Shown in pieces: positions 8,990-17,395 of a stretch of DNA of 64,000 nucleotides. The stretch is from Paenibacillus gorillae (lineage in GTDB: Bacteria > Bacillota > Bacilli > Paenibacillales > Paenibacillaceae). Each line of letters starts with the position of its first letter. Within the stretch, counting starts at the first letter, position 1. Position numbers and translations under genes: made by a program. A model generated the notes under the pieces. It saw nothing but the letters and a program-made list of their open reading frames with translations, had not been told where the DNA came from and made no database searches. The stretch is from positions 42,157 through 106,156 of the forward strand of contig NZ_CBVJ010000012.1 of the NCBI RefSeq assembly GCF_000513275.1, written 5' to 3'.

Positions 8990-9604
8990 ATGACAAAAAC
9001 CTATGATAAAGGAATTACGGGCTTATTATTGGTTGACCCCTATAATGATTTCTTATCTGCGGAGGGTAAAGCTTACCCTCGTCATAAGGAAATATCAGAA
9101 TCCGTAAATCTGCTCGAACATCTGAAAGAAATCGTTGATAGGGTGCGAAAAGCCGGTATTCGTGTTTTTTATGTTCCTCATCACCGATCTGAATCCAATG
9201 ACTTTGATACTTGGCTGTATCCAAATCCCAATCAGATCAGAGCTCAACAATCACAAATATTTGCAAAGGATTCTTGGGGCGGGGAATTTCATCCCGATTT
9301 TCAACCTCAGCAGGGCGACGTGATTATTAAAGAGCATTGGGCTAGCAGCGGATTTGCGAACACGGACTTAGATCATCAGCTGAAAATGCATGGCTTACAA
9401 AAGATTATTATTATCGGCTTGTTAGCTAACACCTGCATCGAAGCGACCGCGCGCTTTGGCTCGGAGCTGGGCTACCATGTTACTCTCGTTAAAGATGCTA
9501 CTGCTGCTTATAGTAAAGAGGCTATGTACTCGGCGCATGAAGTTAATGGGCCTACGTTTGCTCATGCAATTGTAACAACGGAAGAACTTCTTTCTCAGCT
9601 GTAA
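8990..9604 (+). CDS. Cysteine hydrolase, isochorismatase-like family (copy 2)
   Basis: Paralogue of the gene at 5831: the same 204-aa length, the same triad positions (D16, K114, C149) and about 76 percent identity by hand count, highest around the catalytic Lys and Cys. AAAGTGAGGAA lies nine bases before the ATG. It is separated from copy 1 by two genes and a terminator, and has its own 130-base upstream region. Divergence is concentrated at residues 22-37 and 61-92, which could mean different substrates. The reaction is unknown. Confidence 0.88.
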   Translation: MTKTYDKGITGLLLVDPYNDFLSAEGKAYPRHKEISESVNLLEHLKEIVDRVRKAGIRVFYVPHHRSESNDFDTWLYPNPNQIRAQQSQIFAKDSWGGEFHPDFQPQQGDVIIKEHWASSGFANTDLDHQLKMHGLQKIIIIGLLANTCIEATARFGSELGYHVTLVKDATAAYSKEAMYSAHEVNGPTFAHAIVTTEELLSQL

Positions 9605-9675
9605 ACGATTTGGCGAAGTAAATGTATTCCATAAATATATAAGCGACAGCATGACTATAAAGAGGAGGCTTACTT

Positions 9676-10224
9676 ATGTCCAAAATTCGCGAAGATCTTA
9701 CTCTCGCAAACTCAAGCTTTAGTCACATCATCGACGTTCCGGTGGAAAAAGTCGATATCGGAAAATGGTTGTTTTCGCTTTCTGAAGCTGAATATCAACG
9801 GTGCTGTCCTCCCGACCATATAGCGGTGGGAACAACCACGACTGAAGACGGACGTCCTATGTCAATAAACGTGGAGAAAATCGGCACCAGTCTCTCCATT
9901 CAGCATTATGTAGGGGAGGTCGTCGAAAAACATAAATGCCGGATGGTCTCCACGACCGATATTTTTATTTCGAACGAACAACGAACCCAAATGCAAGTAA
10001 TTTGGGAGCTTAGCGTAAAACCCGTCAACGCCGAGCAGACTGAGTTTACAAATTTCGTTGTAACCCATCCGTCGGAGCATTTATTGCGTATTTTCGAGGA
10101 TCAAGGACTTACGTTTGAGCAGGCGTCCGCATCTCGTCAAAAAATATCGGAAGATCACAATAGAAGAGAAGCTCCACTATTCGCAGAAAGCATCGCACGC
10201 GCTGCACGCGGGGAAGTGCACTAG
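9676..10224 (+). CDS. SRPBCC-like (START fold) protein of unknown function
   Basis: 182-aa soluble protein. The pattern FSHIIDVPVEKVDIGKWLF, then VNVEKIGTSLSIQHYVGE and QMQVIWELSVKP, resembles the beta-strand succession of SRPBCC/polyketide-cyclase-like proteins that bind hydrophobic ligands; there is no membrane segment and no clear catalytic motif. AGAGGAGG precedes the ATG. It follows the second cysteine hydrolase by 71 bases and ends at a strong terminator, so the two form a short operon. The family call is tentative. Confidence 0.55.
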   Translation: MSKIREDLTLANSSFSHIIDVPVEKVDIGKWLFSLSEAEYQRCCPPDHIAVGTTTTEDGRPMSINVEKIGTSLSIQHYVGEVVEKHKCRMVSTTDIFISNEQRTQMQVIWELSVKPVNAEQTEFTNFVVTHPSEHLLRIFEDQGLTFEQASASRQKISEDHNRREAPLFAESIARAARGEVH

Positions 10225-10244
10225 ATAGTGAATAATGACGGACG

Positions 10245-10297
10245 ACAAAACAGGAGGGAGAAGCGTATTTATGCTTTTCACTCCTGTTTTGTTCTAG
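10245..10297 (+). terminator. Terminator closing the cysteine-hydrolase region
   Basis: Twelve-base arms ACAAAACAGGAG (10245-10256) and CTCCTGTTTTGT (10281-10292) with a small inner hairpin (AAGC...GCTT). Confidence 0.85.
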
Positions 10298-10432
10298 CTA
10301 ATCGACTACGATAGAGCTAAAACCAGTTCACATTTATGACTGAATTTTCAACCATAATATAACTTTGTGGAATAGATTTTTATCCATATGGAATAATAAT
10401 TTCATTCACTTTAATCAAACGGAGTTGTCCTG

Positions 10433-11971
10433 ATGAGAAGATTTGGAAGTGGTAATTTCAATGAATACGAGAGAAACATTAAATTGAAAAGCAATAAACT
10501 GGAGGAAGACCATAAGAAAGAGTTTACTTCGGATATTGAACAAAACGAAAAGATTATAAAAGAAACGTTTCAGGATTGTTCTGATTTGGAATATAGACAG
10601 ATCGAGGTTAATCATCATATTAAATGGCTAATTGTATACATAGATAATCTCATTGACGAGAAAATGCTTGATGAGTATGTAATTAAACCCATGATAACAA
10701 CTAGAGCTAAAACAGAAGGGGACCTTAAAGACGAGTTGATCTTCGCTGGTACTACAAACATTTCAAAAAATGTTTCAGATATCGTTCGTAATCTATTAGA
10801 GGGTTATGCGGCCATCCTAATAGCAGGCAGCAGTGATATCATGACAGTTGCGATTTCTGGTTCAGTCAAGAGAAGCCTAAATGAACCTTCATCCGAGCCG
10901 GTAGTGCGCGGCCCAAGGGAAGGTTTTATTGAAGATCTCTCAACCAATATAAGTCTAATACGTGGCAGGCTCAAAACTCCAAAATTGAAGGTAGAGTATA
11001 TTACGTTAGGTGAGCTGTCTCAAACTCGTATAGCCATTTCATATCTGAAGGGGGTTGCGAACAATTCATTAGTTGACGAAGTGCGGGCAAGATTAGATTC
11101 GATAAAATTAGATGGTGTACTCGACTCAGGGTATATCGAAGAATTTATTGAGGATCAACCTTTTTCACCATTTCCTCAAGTACATAGCACAGAACGTCCG
11201 GACGTAGCAGTTGCTGAATTGCTTGAAGGGAAAGTAGCCATTCTTGTAGATACGACCCCATTTGTACTCATTGCTCCGATGACATTTTGGGCAGGACTTC
11301 AAGCGAGTGAGGATTATTATATTCGTTGGCCAGTGGCTACATTTATTCGATGGATTCGATTCCTTTTTATAAACTTTGCGATATATGCCCCTCCATTATA
11401 TGTAGCGATTACAACCTTTCATCAGGAGATGATACCTACTGATCTTGTTCTAAGTATTGCGGCCTCAAGGGAAGCTGTGCCGTTTCCTGCCATGATTGAG
11501 GCTTTACTGATTGAAATCATATTTGAAGCATTACGGGAAGCTGGTATTCGTCTGCCTAAACAGATGGGCCAAGCGATAAGTATTGTTGGGGGATTGGTAA
11601 TTGGTCAGGCTGCTGTCCAAGCAGGTTTAATATCTGCTCCGGTAGTCATTATCGTGTCAATCACTGGAATATCCATGTTTACAATTCCTCGGTACAGTTT
11701 TTCAAATGGGATCCGATTACTTCGTTTTCCAATGTTATTCTTAGCAGGTACTATGGGACTCTACGGCATTGTTTTAGGATTTCTGGGCATCATGCTGCAT
11801 GTAACCTCTCTCCGGTCATTCGGCACTCTTTACTTTTCTCCTATTGCTCCGTTAAAGCTTAGCGAATTGAAAAATGTTTTAATAAGGCTGCCGATTTGGA
11901 TGAAATTTCGGCATTCCAACAATCCCAGTTCACGAGAAGATCGTCTTGAAGATTTGAGTGGAGATACATAG
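10433..11971 (+). CDS. Spore germinant receptor subunit A (GerAA/GerKA family)
   Basis: Inner-membrane component of a spore germinant receptor. About 260 hydrophilic N-terminal residues include TRAKTEGDLKDELIFAGT and PSSEPVVRGPREGFIEDL, the classic GerA landmark, then SLIRGRLKTPKL. Four to six membrane helices follow from VAILVDTTPFVLIAPMTFW on, with REAGIRLPKQMGQAISIVGG and IGQAAVQAGLISAPVVI conserved in the family. The 512-aa length is normal. It is followed after 19 bases by the C-subunit gene. The germinant is not predictable. Confidence 0.95.
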   Translation: MRRFGSGNFNEYERNIKLKSNKLEEDHKKEFTSDIEQNEKIIKETFQDCSDLEYRQIEVNHHIKWLIVYIDNLIDEKMLDEYVIKPMITTRAKTEGDLKDELIFAGTTNISKNVSDIVRNLLEGYAAILIAGSSDIMTVAISGSVKRSLNEPSSEPVVRGPREGFIEDLSTNISLIRGRLKTPKLKVEYITLGELSQTRIAISYLKGVANNSLVDEVRARLDSIKLDGVLDSGYIEEFIEDQPFSPFPQVHSTERPDVAVAELLEGKVAILVDTTPFVLIAPMTFWAGLQASEDYYIRWPVATFIRWIRFLFINFAIYAPPLYVAITTFHQEMIPTDLVLSIAASREAVPFPAMIEALLIEIIFEALREAGIRLPKQMGQAISIVGGLVIGQAAVQAGLISAPVVIIVSITGISMFTIPRYSFSNGIRLLRFPMLFLAGTMGLYGIVLGFLGIMLHVTSLRSFGTLYFSPIAPLKLSELKNVLIRLPIWMKFRHSNNPSSREDRLEDLSGDT

Positions 11972-11990
11972 AAAGCTGGAGGGAGAATAG

Positions 11991-13151
11991 ATGAGAACAT
12001 TTAAATGTATGATACTTCTCATGCTCGTCATTCTTTGCGGATGTTGGGATCGTACGGAAATTAATGATCTTGCATTTGTTACAGCTACTGCCATGGATCT
12101 ATCGGACGATGGTAACATACTATGTTCTCTTCAAGTCGCCATACCTTCATCTACAGAAGGGGGAAATCGTGGCGGGGCAAAAGACAATCAATTTTTCATT
12201 ATTTCCGCTGAAGGAAAAGATGGGAATGAGATTCACCGGAAACTTCAGAAGAAGAGTTCACGCATATTATTTTTCTCACATCGAAGCGTTATTTTCATTA
12301 GTGAACATTTAGCCAGGCATGGAATTGATGATGTGTTAGATATTTTCACTCATGATCCTAAATATCGATTAAAGACCTATATCATGATTGTGAAAGGAGG
12401 AGACGGCCGGGACATTTTGAAAATGAAATATCCTTTCAAGCAAGTATCAATCGAAGCGGTGAAAGAAATGGAGATTTCAGGACAAGATTTGGCCGTAACA
12501 TTACGCGATTTTTATATTACGTATGCAAGTGAAGGCGTTCACCCTGTTATAGGGGCAATCGAGCCAGATAGCTACTCTAAAGATTCCGATAAGGAAATAT
12601 ACAATTTTGCGGGTGCAGGTGTATTTAAAGATTTCAAATTACTTGGTTTATTGAACGAAAAAGAAACATTAGGGCTGTTGTGGGTGACGAATCAGCTGAA
12701 GACCGGTCGAATTACGGCAAAATTACCCCATGGAGGCGAAGTGGGTATGGTTCTAAACCATACTGACCGCAAAATCATAACGAAGAATTCAAATGATTTT
12801 GTACACTTTACGATTCAACTCGAAGGCCAGGGAAGCCTGGCCGAGAATACTTCCAGTTTAGATATTAACGAACCAGAAAATTTGAATGTCATAAAAAGCG
12901 CATTAGAAGGTGCTGCTAAGAAGCAAGTTCAAGATTTTCTCATTAAAATTCAAAAAAAGTATCAAGTGGATAGTGTAGGTTTTGGCCAAGAACTATATAA
13001 GAATAATCCGGAAAAGTGGGCTGTATTGAAAAATCAATGGGATTCGCGATTTCCGGAGGCCGATATATCCGTCGAGGTGAATTTGACGATAAAAGGGGCT
13101 GGAATGATTCATTCTTCATTTGATATGCAGAACAAGGAGATGAGAAAATGA
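11991..13151 (+). CDS. Spore germinant receptor subunit C, Ger(x)C lipoprotein
   Basis: 386-aa lipoprotein of the germinant receptor. The lipobox is LCGC with Cys18 as the lipidation site, followed by the family signature WDRTEINDLAFV. Downstream segments KSSRILFFSHRSVIFISEHLARHG and DPKYRLKTYIMI typify the N-terminal domain; the C-terminal part includes YQVDSVGFGQELYKNNPEKW. GGAGGG precedes the ATG. Its stop overlaps the start of the small 13148 gene (ATGA), so they are translationally coupled. Confidence 0.95.
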   Translation: MRTFKCMILLMLVILCGCWDRTEINDLAFVTATAMDLSDDGNILCSLQVAIPSSTEGGNRGGAKDNQFFIISAEGKDGNEIHRKLQKKSSRILFFSHRSVIFISEHLARHGIDDVLDIFTHDPKYRLKTYIMIVKGGDGRDILKMKYPFKQVSIEAVKEMEISGQDLAVTLRDFYITYASEGVHPVIGAIEPDSYSKDSDKEIYNFAGAGVFKDFKLLGLLNEKETLGLLWVTNQLKTGRITAKLPHGGEVGMVLNHTDRKIITKNSNDFVHFTIQLEGQGSLAENTSSLDINEPENLNVIKSALEGAAKKQVQDFLIKIQKKYQVDSVGFGQELYKNNPEKWAVLKNQWDSRFPEADISVEVNLTIKGAGMIHSSFDMQNKEMRK

Positions 13152-13369
13152 TCCTGCAAATAGTAACTTTTGTTGTAGTGATGTTGAGCTTGACTATTTA
13201 TTATCTGCGACATATCAAACAACCTAAAGCGGCTATTTTATATAGCAGCTTGATGGGGGTATGTATAATCGTTGGCATTTTAACCATTGCCAAGGTGTAT
13301 ATACCAAGCACAACAATTGTAGCAAGAACCTTATTTGAACCTCTTGGGAAATTCATTTTACAACAATAA
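13148..13369 (+). CDS. Small two-helix membrane protein, likely germinant receptor D subunit
   Basis: 73 aa with two predicted membrane helices (IVTFVVVMLSLTIYYL and SLMGVCIIVGILTIAKVYI) joined by a basic loop RHIKQPKAA. Small two-helix D-subunit proteins encoded in some ger operons of Bacillus and relatives modulate germination; size, topology and position fit. It overlaps the C-subunit stop by four bases. Its last 12 bases overlap the 3' end of the opposite-strand B gene. No sequence motif proves the call. Confidence 0.65.
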   Translation: MILQIVTFVVVMLSLTIYYLRHIKQPKAAILYSSLMGVCIIVGILTIAKVYIPSTTIVARTLFEPLGKFILQQ

Positions 13370-14473
13370 AACTAAAGTACAGACTTCTTCCAAAGATTTT
13401 TTTATAGAATCAATCATTAGAAGGATAAGAGGTAGAGCTAATTGTGTAAATAATGCATGGCTCGGATAGGTATATCTAAGATAATGATTTAAATCGGTAG
13501 AATAATTTACAAAAACTGAAATCGATCCTAATACGGACAAAATCGTTATAGGAATTACAAGGTCCTTATACCCTTTAATGTTAAAAAGCTGACCGATACT
13601 TAGGCAGATAACAAAGAAGGTAAGAGATATTTTTATAAAACTGCCCATAACCCATATAGCTACCGCTAAGGCTTCCATGCGCTCAAAGCTTCCTTGAATT
13701 CCTATAAACTGGATGACGCTTAATAAGGGGAAAGTCAGTTTTTCCGTTAAGGGCCCAAATATCATGATCATAGGTATAATAATAATGGCTAGAAGTCCAG
13801 AGATAGTAAATAAACCGAAAAAGGAAGCCTTTAAAGCTTTTTTCGGTTGATTTAAATAAGGGAGAAGCCATCCTAAAATAAAAAATTGACTTAAATAAGC
13901 TGCTGGGAAAATTGATCCCTGGAGGACTGGAAATATACCGTTGCTCAACACAGGACGGAGCCGCTCTGGTTCATATTCTGCAAGCATGAGTATCAAGAGC
14001 GGAATCAACAAAACAAACATAACTAAAGCAAGGTAATCGTTGCATCTTGCAATCGATTCAATTCCCATATAGACAGCTATGCCGCACAAGAGTGCTAATG
14101 ATAGACTGAGAACGATGGGAGGACTTCTATGTAATAGAACGGTATTTACAAACTGGATATGCTGATTAAGAATAATGAAATTAAAATTAATCCAGTAATA
14201 TAGAATATACAGCCCCATCAATTTACTTAGCCATTTGCCTACGATTTGTGAGCTGTACTGAATAATGGTTTGACCTGGGTAGCGATTAGACAATAGGATC
14301 ATTACCCAAATATTTATTGACCCGATCAAGACAGAAGGGAATATTGTCATCCATGCGTCTTGCTTGGAAATTTCGATTGTTACATTCGGAATGATCAGAA
14401 TGACTGTTGGAGCTATAAAGGAAAAGAGCAATAGACTAAGTTGAGTTGGCGATATTTTTTCAGCAGGTGTCAT
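13358..14473 (-). CDS. Spore germinant receptor subunit B (GerAB/GerKB family), reversed
   Basis: Amino-acid/polyamine/organocation-fold membrane protein with about ten helices; the B subunit is thought to bind the germinant. The N-terminal KISPTQLSLLLFSFIAPTV and the SIRKDAW-like SKQDAWMTIFPSVLIGS match the family, as do the regular helices through the C-terminus. ATG 14473 (MTPAEKIS) has GGAAGGAG eight bases upstream and removes a 14-residue extension from 14515. Gene order is unusual: B is normally co-directional with A and C but here runs against them, tail-to-tail with the D-like gene. Confidence 0.93.
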   Translation of the reverse strand: MTPAEKISPTQLSLLLFSFIAPTVILIIPNVTIEISKQDAWMTIFPSVLIGSINIWVMILLSNRYPGQTIIQYSSQIVGKWLSKLMGLYILYYWINFNFIILNQHIQFVNTVLLHRSPPIVLSLSLALLCGIAVYMGIESIARCNDYLALVMFVLLIPLLILMLAEYEPERLRPVLSNGIFPVLQGSIFPAAYLSQFFILGWLLPYLNQPKKALKASFFGLFTISGLLAIIIIPMIMIFGPLTEKLTFPLLSVIQFIGIQGSFERMEALAVAIWVMGSFIKISLTFFVICLSIGQLFNIKGYKDLVIPITILSVLGSISVFVNYSTDLNHYLRYTYPSHALFTQLALPLILLMIDSIKKSLEEVCTLVLLL

Positions 14474-14551
14474 TAACTTTCTCCTTCCTTTTTCTTCACC
14501 CCTACAGATATACATCCATTATTGCCTTTATTGATATCTCGTAAACAAACT

Positions 14552-14600
14552 AAAGGGACATTCAAAATGCGCATCAGCATCTTTAATGTCCCTTTTCCAT
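14552..14600 (-). terminator. Terminator of the alpha/beta hydrolase gene
   Basis: Eleven-base arms AAAGGGACATT (14552-14562) and AATGTCCCTTT (14585-14595), with an inner ATGC...GCAT stem. It lies just past the minus-strand stop at 14604 and has T-rich flanks on both strands. Confidence 0.75.
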
Positions 14601-14603
14601 TTT

Positions 14604-15458
14604 TCAAATTCCATTATTTTTTAAAAAGTTTAGCATCAGTTCGCCAATTTCAAGCGCATGTGTTTCTAATGCAAAGTGCCCTGTATCTAATAAATGGATC
14701 TCCGCTTCAGGCAGATCTTTTTTAAAAGCTTTGGCACCTGCCGGAATAAATGATACATCATTCTCTCCCCATACTGCCAATAAGGGAGGCTGATATTGCT
14801 GGAGATATTTTTGAAATTGTGCGTACAATCTTACATTAGTTTGATAGTCAAAAATTAAGTCTAATTGTTTTTCATCATTTCCCGCACGAGACATATAAGC
14901 AATATCAAGAGTATAGCCATCTGGAGAAACGCTGTTTTCTTTTGTTCCCTGAACATATTGATTCCTAATCGTGTCAGGTGAAAAAGCTGTCCGATAACTT
15001 TCTCTTTTTTCTAAAGTAGGATTAGACCAATATTCTTCTCGTGCTGCCCATTTCTCACCAAGTCCTTCACGATATATGTTTCCATTCTGGCTTATGATTG
15101 CTGTTACACAATCTGGACGTTGCATGGCTATACGAAAACCAATAGGAGCTCCATAATCAAAAACATATAATGCGTATTTAGTCAGCTTTAGTTTATCGAT
15201 AAACGACATCATAATAGTAGTAATTTGGTCAAACGTATATTTAAACTCTTCCCTGTCAGGTGATGAAGAGTTACCGAATCCAGGATAATCAGGAGCGATT
15301 AGATAATAATCTTTTTCTAAAACGGGAATTAGGTCTCTAAACATATGGCCAGCAGACGGAAAGCCGTGGAGTAAAAGAATAACTGGTTTTTCTGGATTGC
15401 CAGCTTTACGATAAAATACTTCTAATCCTTCGATCTCTAATGAATGATAAGTTGTCAC
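14604..15458 (-). CDS. Alpha/beta hydrolase with Asp nucleophile (haloalkane dehalogenase/epoxide hydrolase-like)
   Basis: 284 aa from a GTG start at 15458 chosen because AGGAGG sits seven bases before it; the longer frame to 15542 has none. The oxyanion region is LLLHGFPSAGHMF, the nucleophile elbow is VFDYGAPIGF with Asp rather than Ser, the acid is in WGENDVSF and the base in LDTGHFALE. An Asp nucleophile is typical of haloalkane dehalogenases and epoxide hydrolases. It is divergent from a TetR gene across a 261-base region containing its promoter. The substrate is unknown. Confidence 0.85.
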   Translation of the reverse strand: MTTYHSLEIEGLEVFYRKAGNPEKPVILLLHGFPSAGHMFRDLIPVLEKDYYLIAPDYPGFGNSSSPDREEFKYTFDQITTIMMSFIDKLKLTKYALYVFDYGAPIGFRIAMQRPDCVTAIISQNGNIYREGLGEKWAAREEYWSNPTLEKRESYRTAFSPDTIRNQYVQGTKENSVSPDGYTLDIAYMSRAGNDEKQLDLIFDYQTNVRLYAQFQKYLQQYQPPLLAVWGENDVSFIPAGAKAFKKDLPEAEIHLLDTGHFALETHALEIGELMLNFLKNNGI

Positions 15459-15528
15459 ATCATTGCCTCCTGCATATTTACCTTGATTATTCCCCGCTGT
15501 CCAACATATATTCACTATTCTTTTGCAG

Positions 15529-15558
15529 ATCTTAGTGATCATTGCTAAGATGATACAA
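15529..15558 (-). promoter_or_regulatory. Promoter with overlapping inverted repeat, hydrolase/TetR divergent region
   Basis: On the minus strand TTGTAT (15553-15558) and TAAGAT (15529-15534) are separated by 18 bases. An inverted repeat ATCTTAG(N9)CTAAGAT (15529-15551) covers the -10 and spacer, as a repressor site would. The divergent TetR protein is the likely binder. Confidence 0.5.
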
Positions 15559-15719
15559 CGTTATTGTAATCATGTAAAATACAGAAATGAGATACCAAAT
15601 ATCAATATTTCATATACCTAAAATGATGGACTATTCATGTCTTTTTGATTATTATTAGGATCACTCGAGCTGCTCAACACATCGTTGACAGGGTATCTAT
15701 TAAAAGGTAGAATGCGAGC

Positions 15720-16283
15720 ATGAACAAAAATACCGAAGAAGTTATTCTAGATACTGCGCAGTCGATTGTACAGGAATATGGGTTTAATGGTTTCAGTTAT
15801 GCCCACATAGCTAAAAAAGTAGGAATACGCACCTCAAGTATTCATTACTATTTTCCCAATAAGGAGGATCTCGGAGAAGCACTGATTGTGAGGTATTACA
15901 ACAATTTTATGGCTTCAATTGCTCAAATTGATGCCGAAACAACTGATAATATAGAAAAATTACGAAAGTTCATCCAACTTTATAGTGGTCCAGTTCAGGA
16001 ATATTGTACTTGTATGGGTGTTATGCTTGCTACTGACCTAGCCTCGTTATCGGGTCAAACACTAGATGGAATTGCAAAGTTGTTTACAAGCAATTTGGAT
16101 TGGTTGAAACGAGTATTGGATGAGGGACGGAATGAAGGTCAATTAAACTTTTCCGGTTCATCGGAGACAGTTGCCCATCAATTTCTTGCATCACTTCAAG
16201 GGGCACAGTTATTAGCAAGAAGTTTCCGGGATTACAATAGATTTAATCTAATTGCGGAAGGACTTATAGCCGCTTTGATTTAA
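15720..16283 (+). CDS. TetR family regulator
   Basis: 187 aa. The helix-turn-helix reads YGFNGFSYAHIAKKVGIRTS then SIHYYFPNKEDLGEALI. The C-terminal half (VQEYCTCMGVMLATDLASL, GQLNFSGSSETVAHQFLASL) resembles TetR_C regulators beside oxidoreductase operons. The start is ATG 15720 with a weak AAAAGGT. It sits between a divergent alpha/beta hydrolase and a downstream oxidoreductase operon and could control either or both. Confidence 0.9.
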   Translation: MNKNTEEVILDTAQSIVQEYGFNGFSYAHIAKKVGIRTSSIHYYFPNKEDLGEALIVRYYNNFMASIAQIDAETTDNIEKLRKFIQLYSGPVQEYCTCMGVMLATDLASLSGQTLDGIAKLFTSNLDWLKRVLDEGRNEGQLNFSGSSETVAHQFLASLQGAQLLARSFRDYNRFNLIAEGLIAALI

Positions 16284-16349
16284 CTAAAATTCTTTCCATT
16301 CATTTGTACATGTTAACTTTAGTTAATTGAGATGAATGGTTTGAGTTCA

Positions 16350-16457
16350 ATCTATGAATTAGTAGATAGATAAAGTAGCTGATAACGCAGGGTACTGTAC
16401 GGACTGTGGATTTGTCGAGTTTCATGAATTTTATCTATGAATTAGTAGATAGATAAA
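16350..16457 (+). promoter_or_regulatory. Two 24-base direct repeats, probable operators of the oxidoreductase operon
   Basis: TCTATGAATTAGTAGATAGA plus TAAA occurs at 16351-16374 and again at 16434-16457, 83 bases apart. Each contains an inverted repeat ATCTA(N8)TAGAT (16350-16367, 16433-16450). The second ends 32 bases before the operon's first ATG. The 206-base gap also has a CCATTCAT/ATGAATGG pair (16296-16339) that may be a weak terminator for the TetR gene. Confidence 0.6.
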
Positions 16458-16489
16458 TAATAAGCAGATTAAGGAGGTGACGACGAAGG

Positions 16490-16816
16490 ATGCTGTACGA
16501 ATTGCGGATTTATCATATTAATCCAGGTAAGATGCAGGCTATTCAAGACAGATTCAAAAATCATGTTATTCAGTTATTCGACAACCATGACATGAAGATA
16601 ACGCATTTTTGGGAAGAATCTGATGGTGATCGCCTATTTTATATTGTCGAGCATGAGAATATGGAGCAGCGTAATGTTAATTACGATCGTTTTCGTAATG
16701 ATCCTGCATGGATTGAAGTGAAAAAAAACTCTGAGATTAACGGAGCATTAATTCATAAACAAGAGAGCATTTTCATGAAAGATGTATCTTTCTTTGAGAA
16801 TAAAAAGGCACACTGA
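16490..16816 (+). CDS. NIPSNAP family protein
   Basis: 108-aa dimeric alpha-beta-barrel-type protein. Recognisable features are MLYELRIYHINPGKM at the start, HFWEESDGDRLFYIVEHE in the middle and DPAWIEVKKNSE near the end. NIPSNAP proteins are common beside aromatic or stress-related oxidoreductases but lack a defined reaction. AAGGAGGTG precedes the ATG. It is first in a six-gene same-strand operon. Confidence 0.88.
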   Translation: MLYELRIYHINPGKMQAIQDRFKNHVIQLFDNHDMKITHFWEESDGDRLFYIVEHENMEQRNVNYDRFRNDPAWIEVKKNSEINGALIHKQESIFMKDVSFFENKKAH

Positions 16817-16855
16817 GGAATGCTAATAAAAAAAGATGAAATGGAGTCAATAAAA

Positions 16856-17395
16856 ATGAAAACTTTGGTAATTGTCGCTCATCCCAACCTCGAAGCATCC
16901 AACTGGAATAAATCATGGGTAAAAGAACTGCATAAAAATGATGATATTACGGTTCATGAGCTGTACAACACGTATCCAGATGAAAACATTAATGTGGCTA
17001 AGGAGCAGCAATTGATCGAGGCACATGACCGGATTATTTTCCAATTTCCTCTGTACTGGTACAGCACACCGCCATTGTTGAAAAAATGGTTTGACTCGGT
17101 TCTGTTATATGGCTGGGCATATGGTCCGGAAGGCACTAAAACAGCGGGGAAAGAAATAGGTGTCGCTACTTCCACCTACGGTACTGCAGCATCTTATCAA
17201 GCTACCGGGTCCAACCGCTTTACATTAGAAGAAATTTTGCGGCCGATCGAAGCGCTGGCTGAGTTTATTAGTGCCTCGTATCTCCCTCATTTTTCACTCA
17301 ACGACACTTCCGATGTTACCGAAGAACGGCTGGTAAAAAGCAGTCTGGATTATATCCAGCACATTAAAACGGTAAAGCCAGTTGTGGTTAAGTAA
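16856..17395 (+). CDS. NAD(P)H-dependent quinone oxidoreductase, flavodoxin-like fold
   Basis: About 179 aa, YwrO/KefF/MdaB type. The N-terminal beta strand and FMN loop read TLVIVAHPNLEASNWNKSW; the family core FQFPLYWYSTPPLLKKWFD and GWAYGPEGT are present. These enzymes reduce quinones by two electrons and avoid semiquinone radicals. ATG 16856 has GGAG nine bases upstream; an upstream in-frame ATG at 16820 is poorly spaced. The stop overlaps the next start (TAATG). Confidence 0.9.
   Translation: MKTLVIVAHPNLEASNWNKSWVKELHKNDDITVHELYNTYPDENINVAKEQQLIEAHDRIIFQFPLYWYSTPPLLKKWFDSVLLYGWAYGPEGTKTAGKEIGVATSTYGTAASYQATGSNRFTLEEILRPIEALAEFISASYLPHFSLNDTSDVTEERLVKSSLDYIQHIKTVKPVVVK

Noticed and set aside
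14522..14725. 67-codon plus-strand frame
   Set aside because: It spans a terminator and the antisense of the alpha/beta hydrolase.
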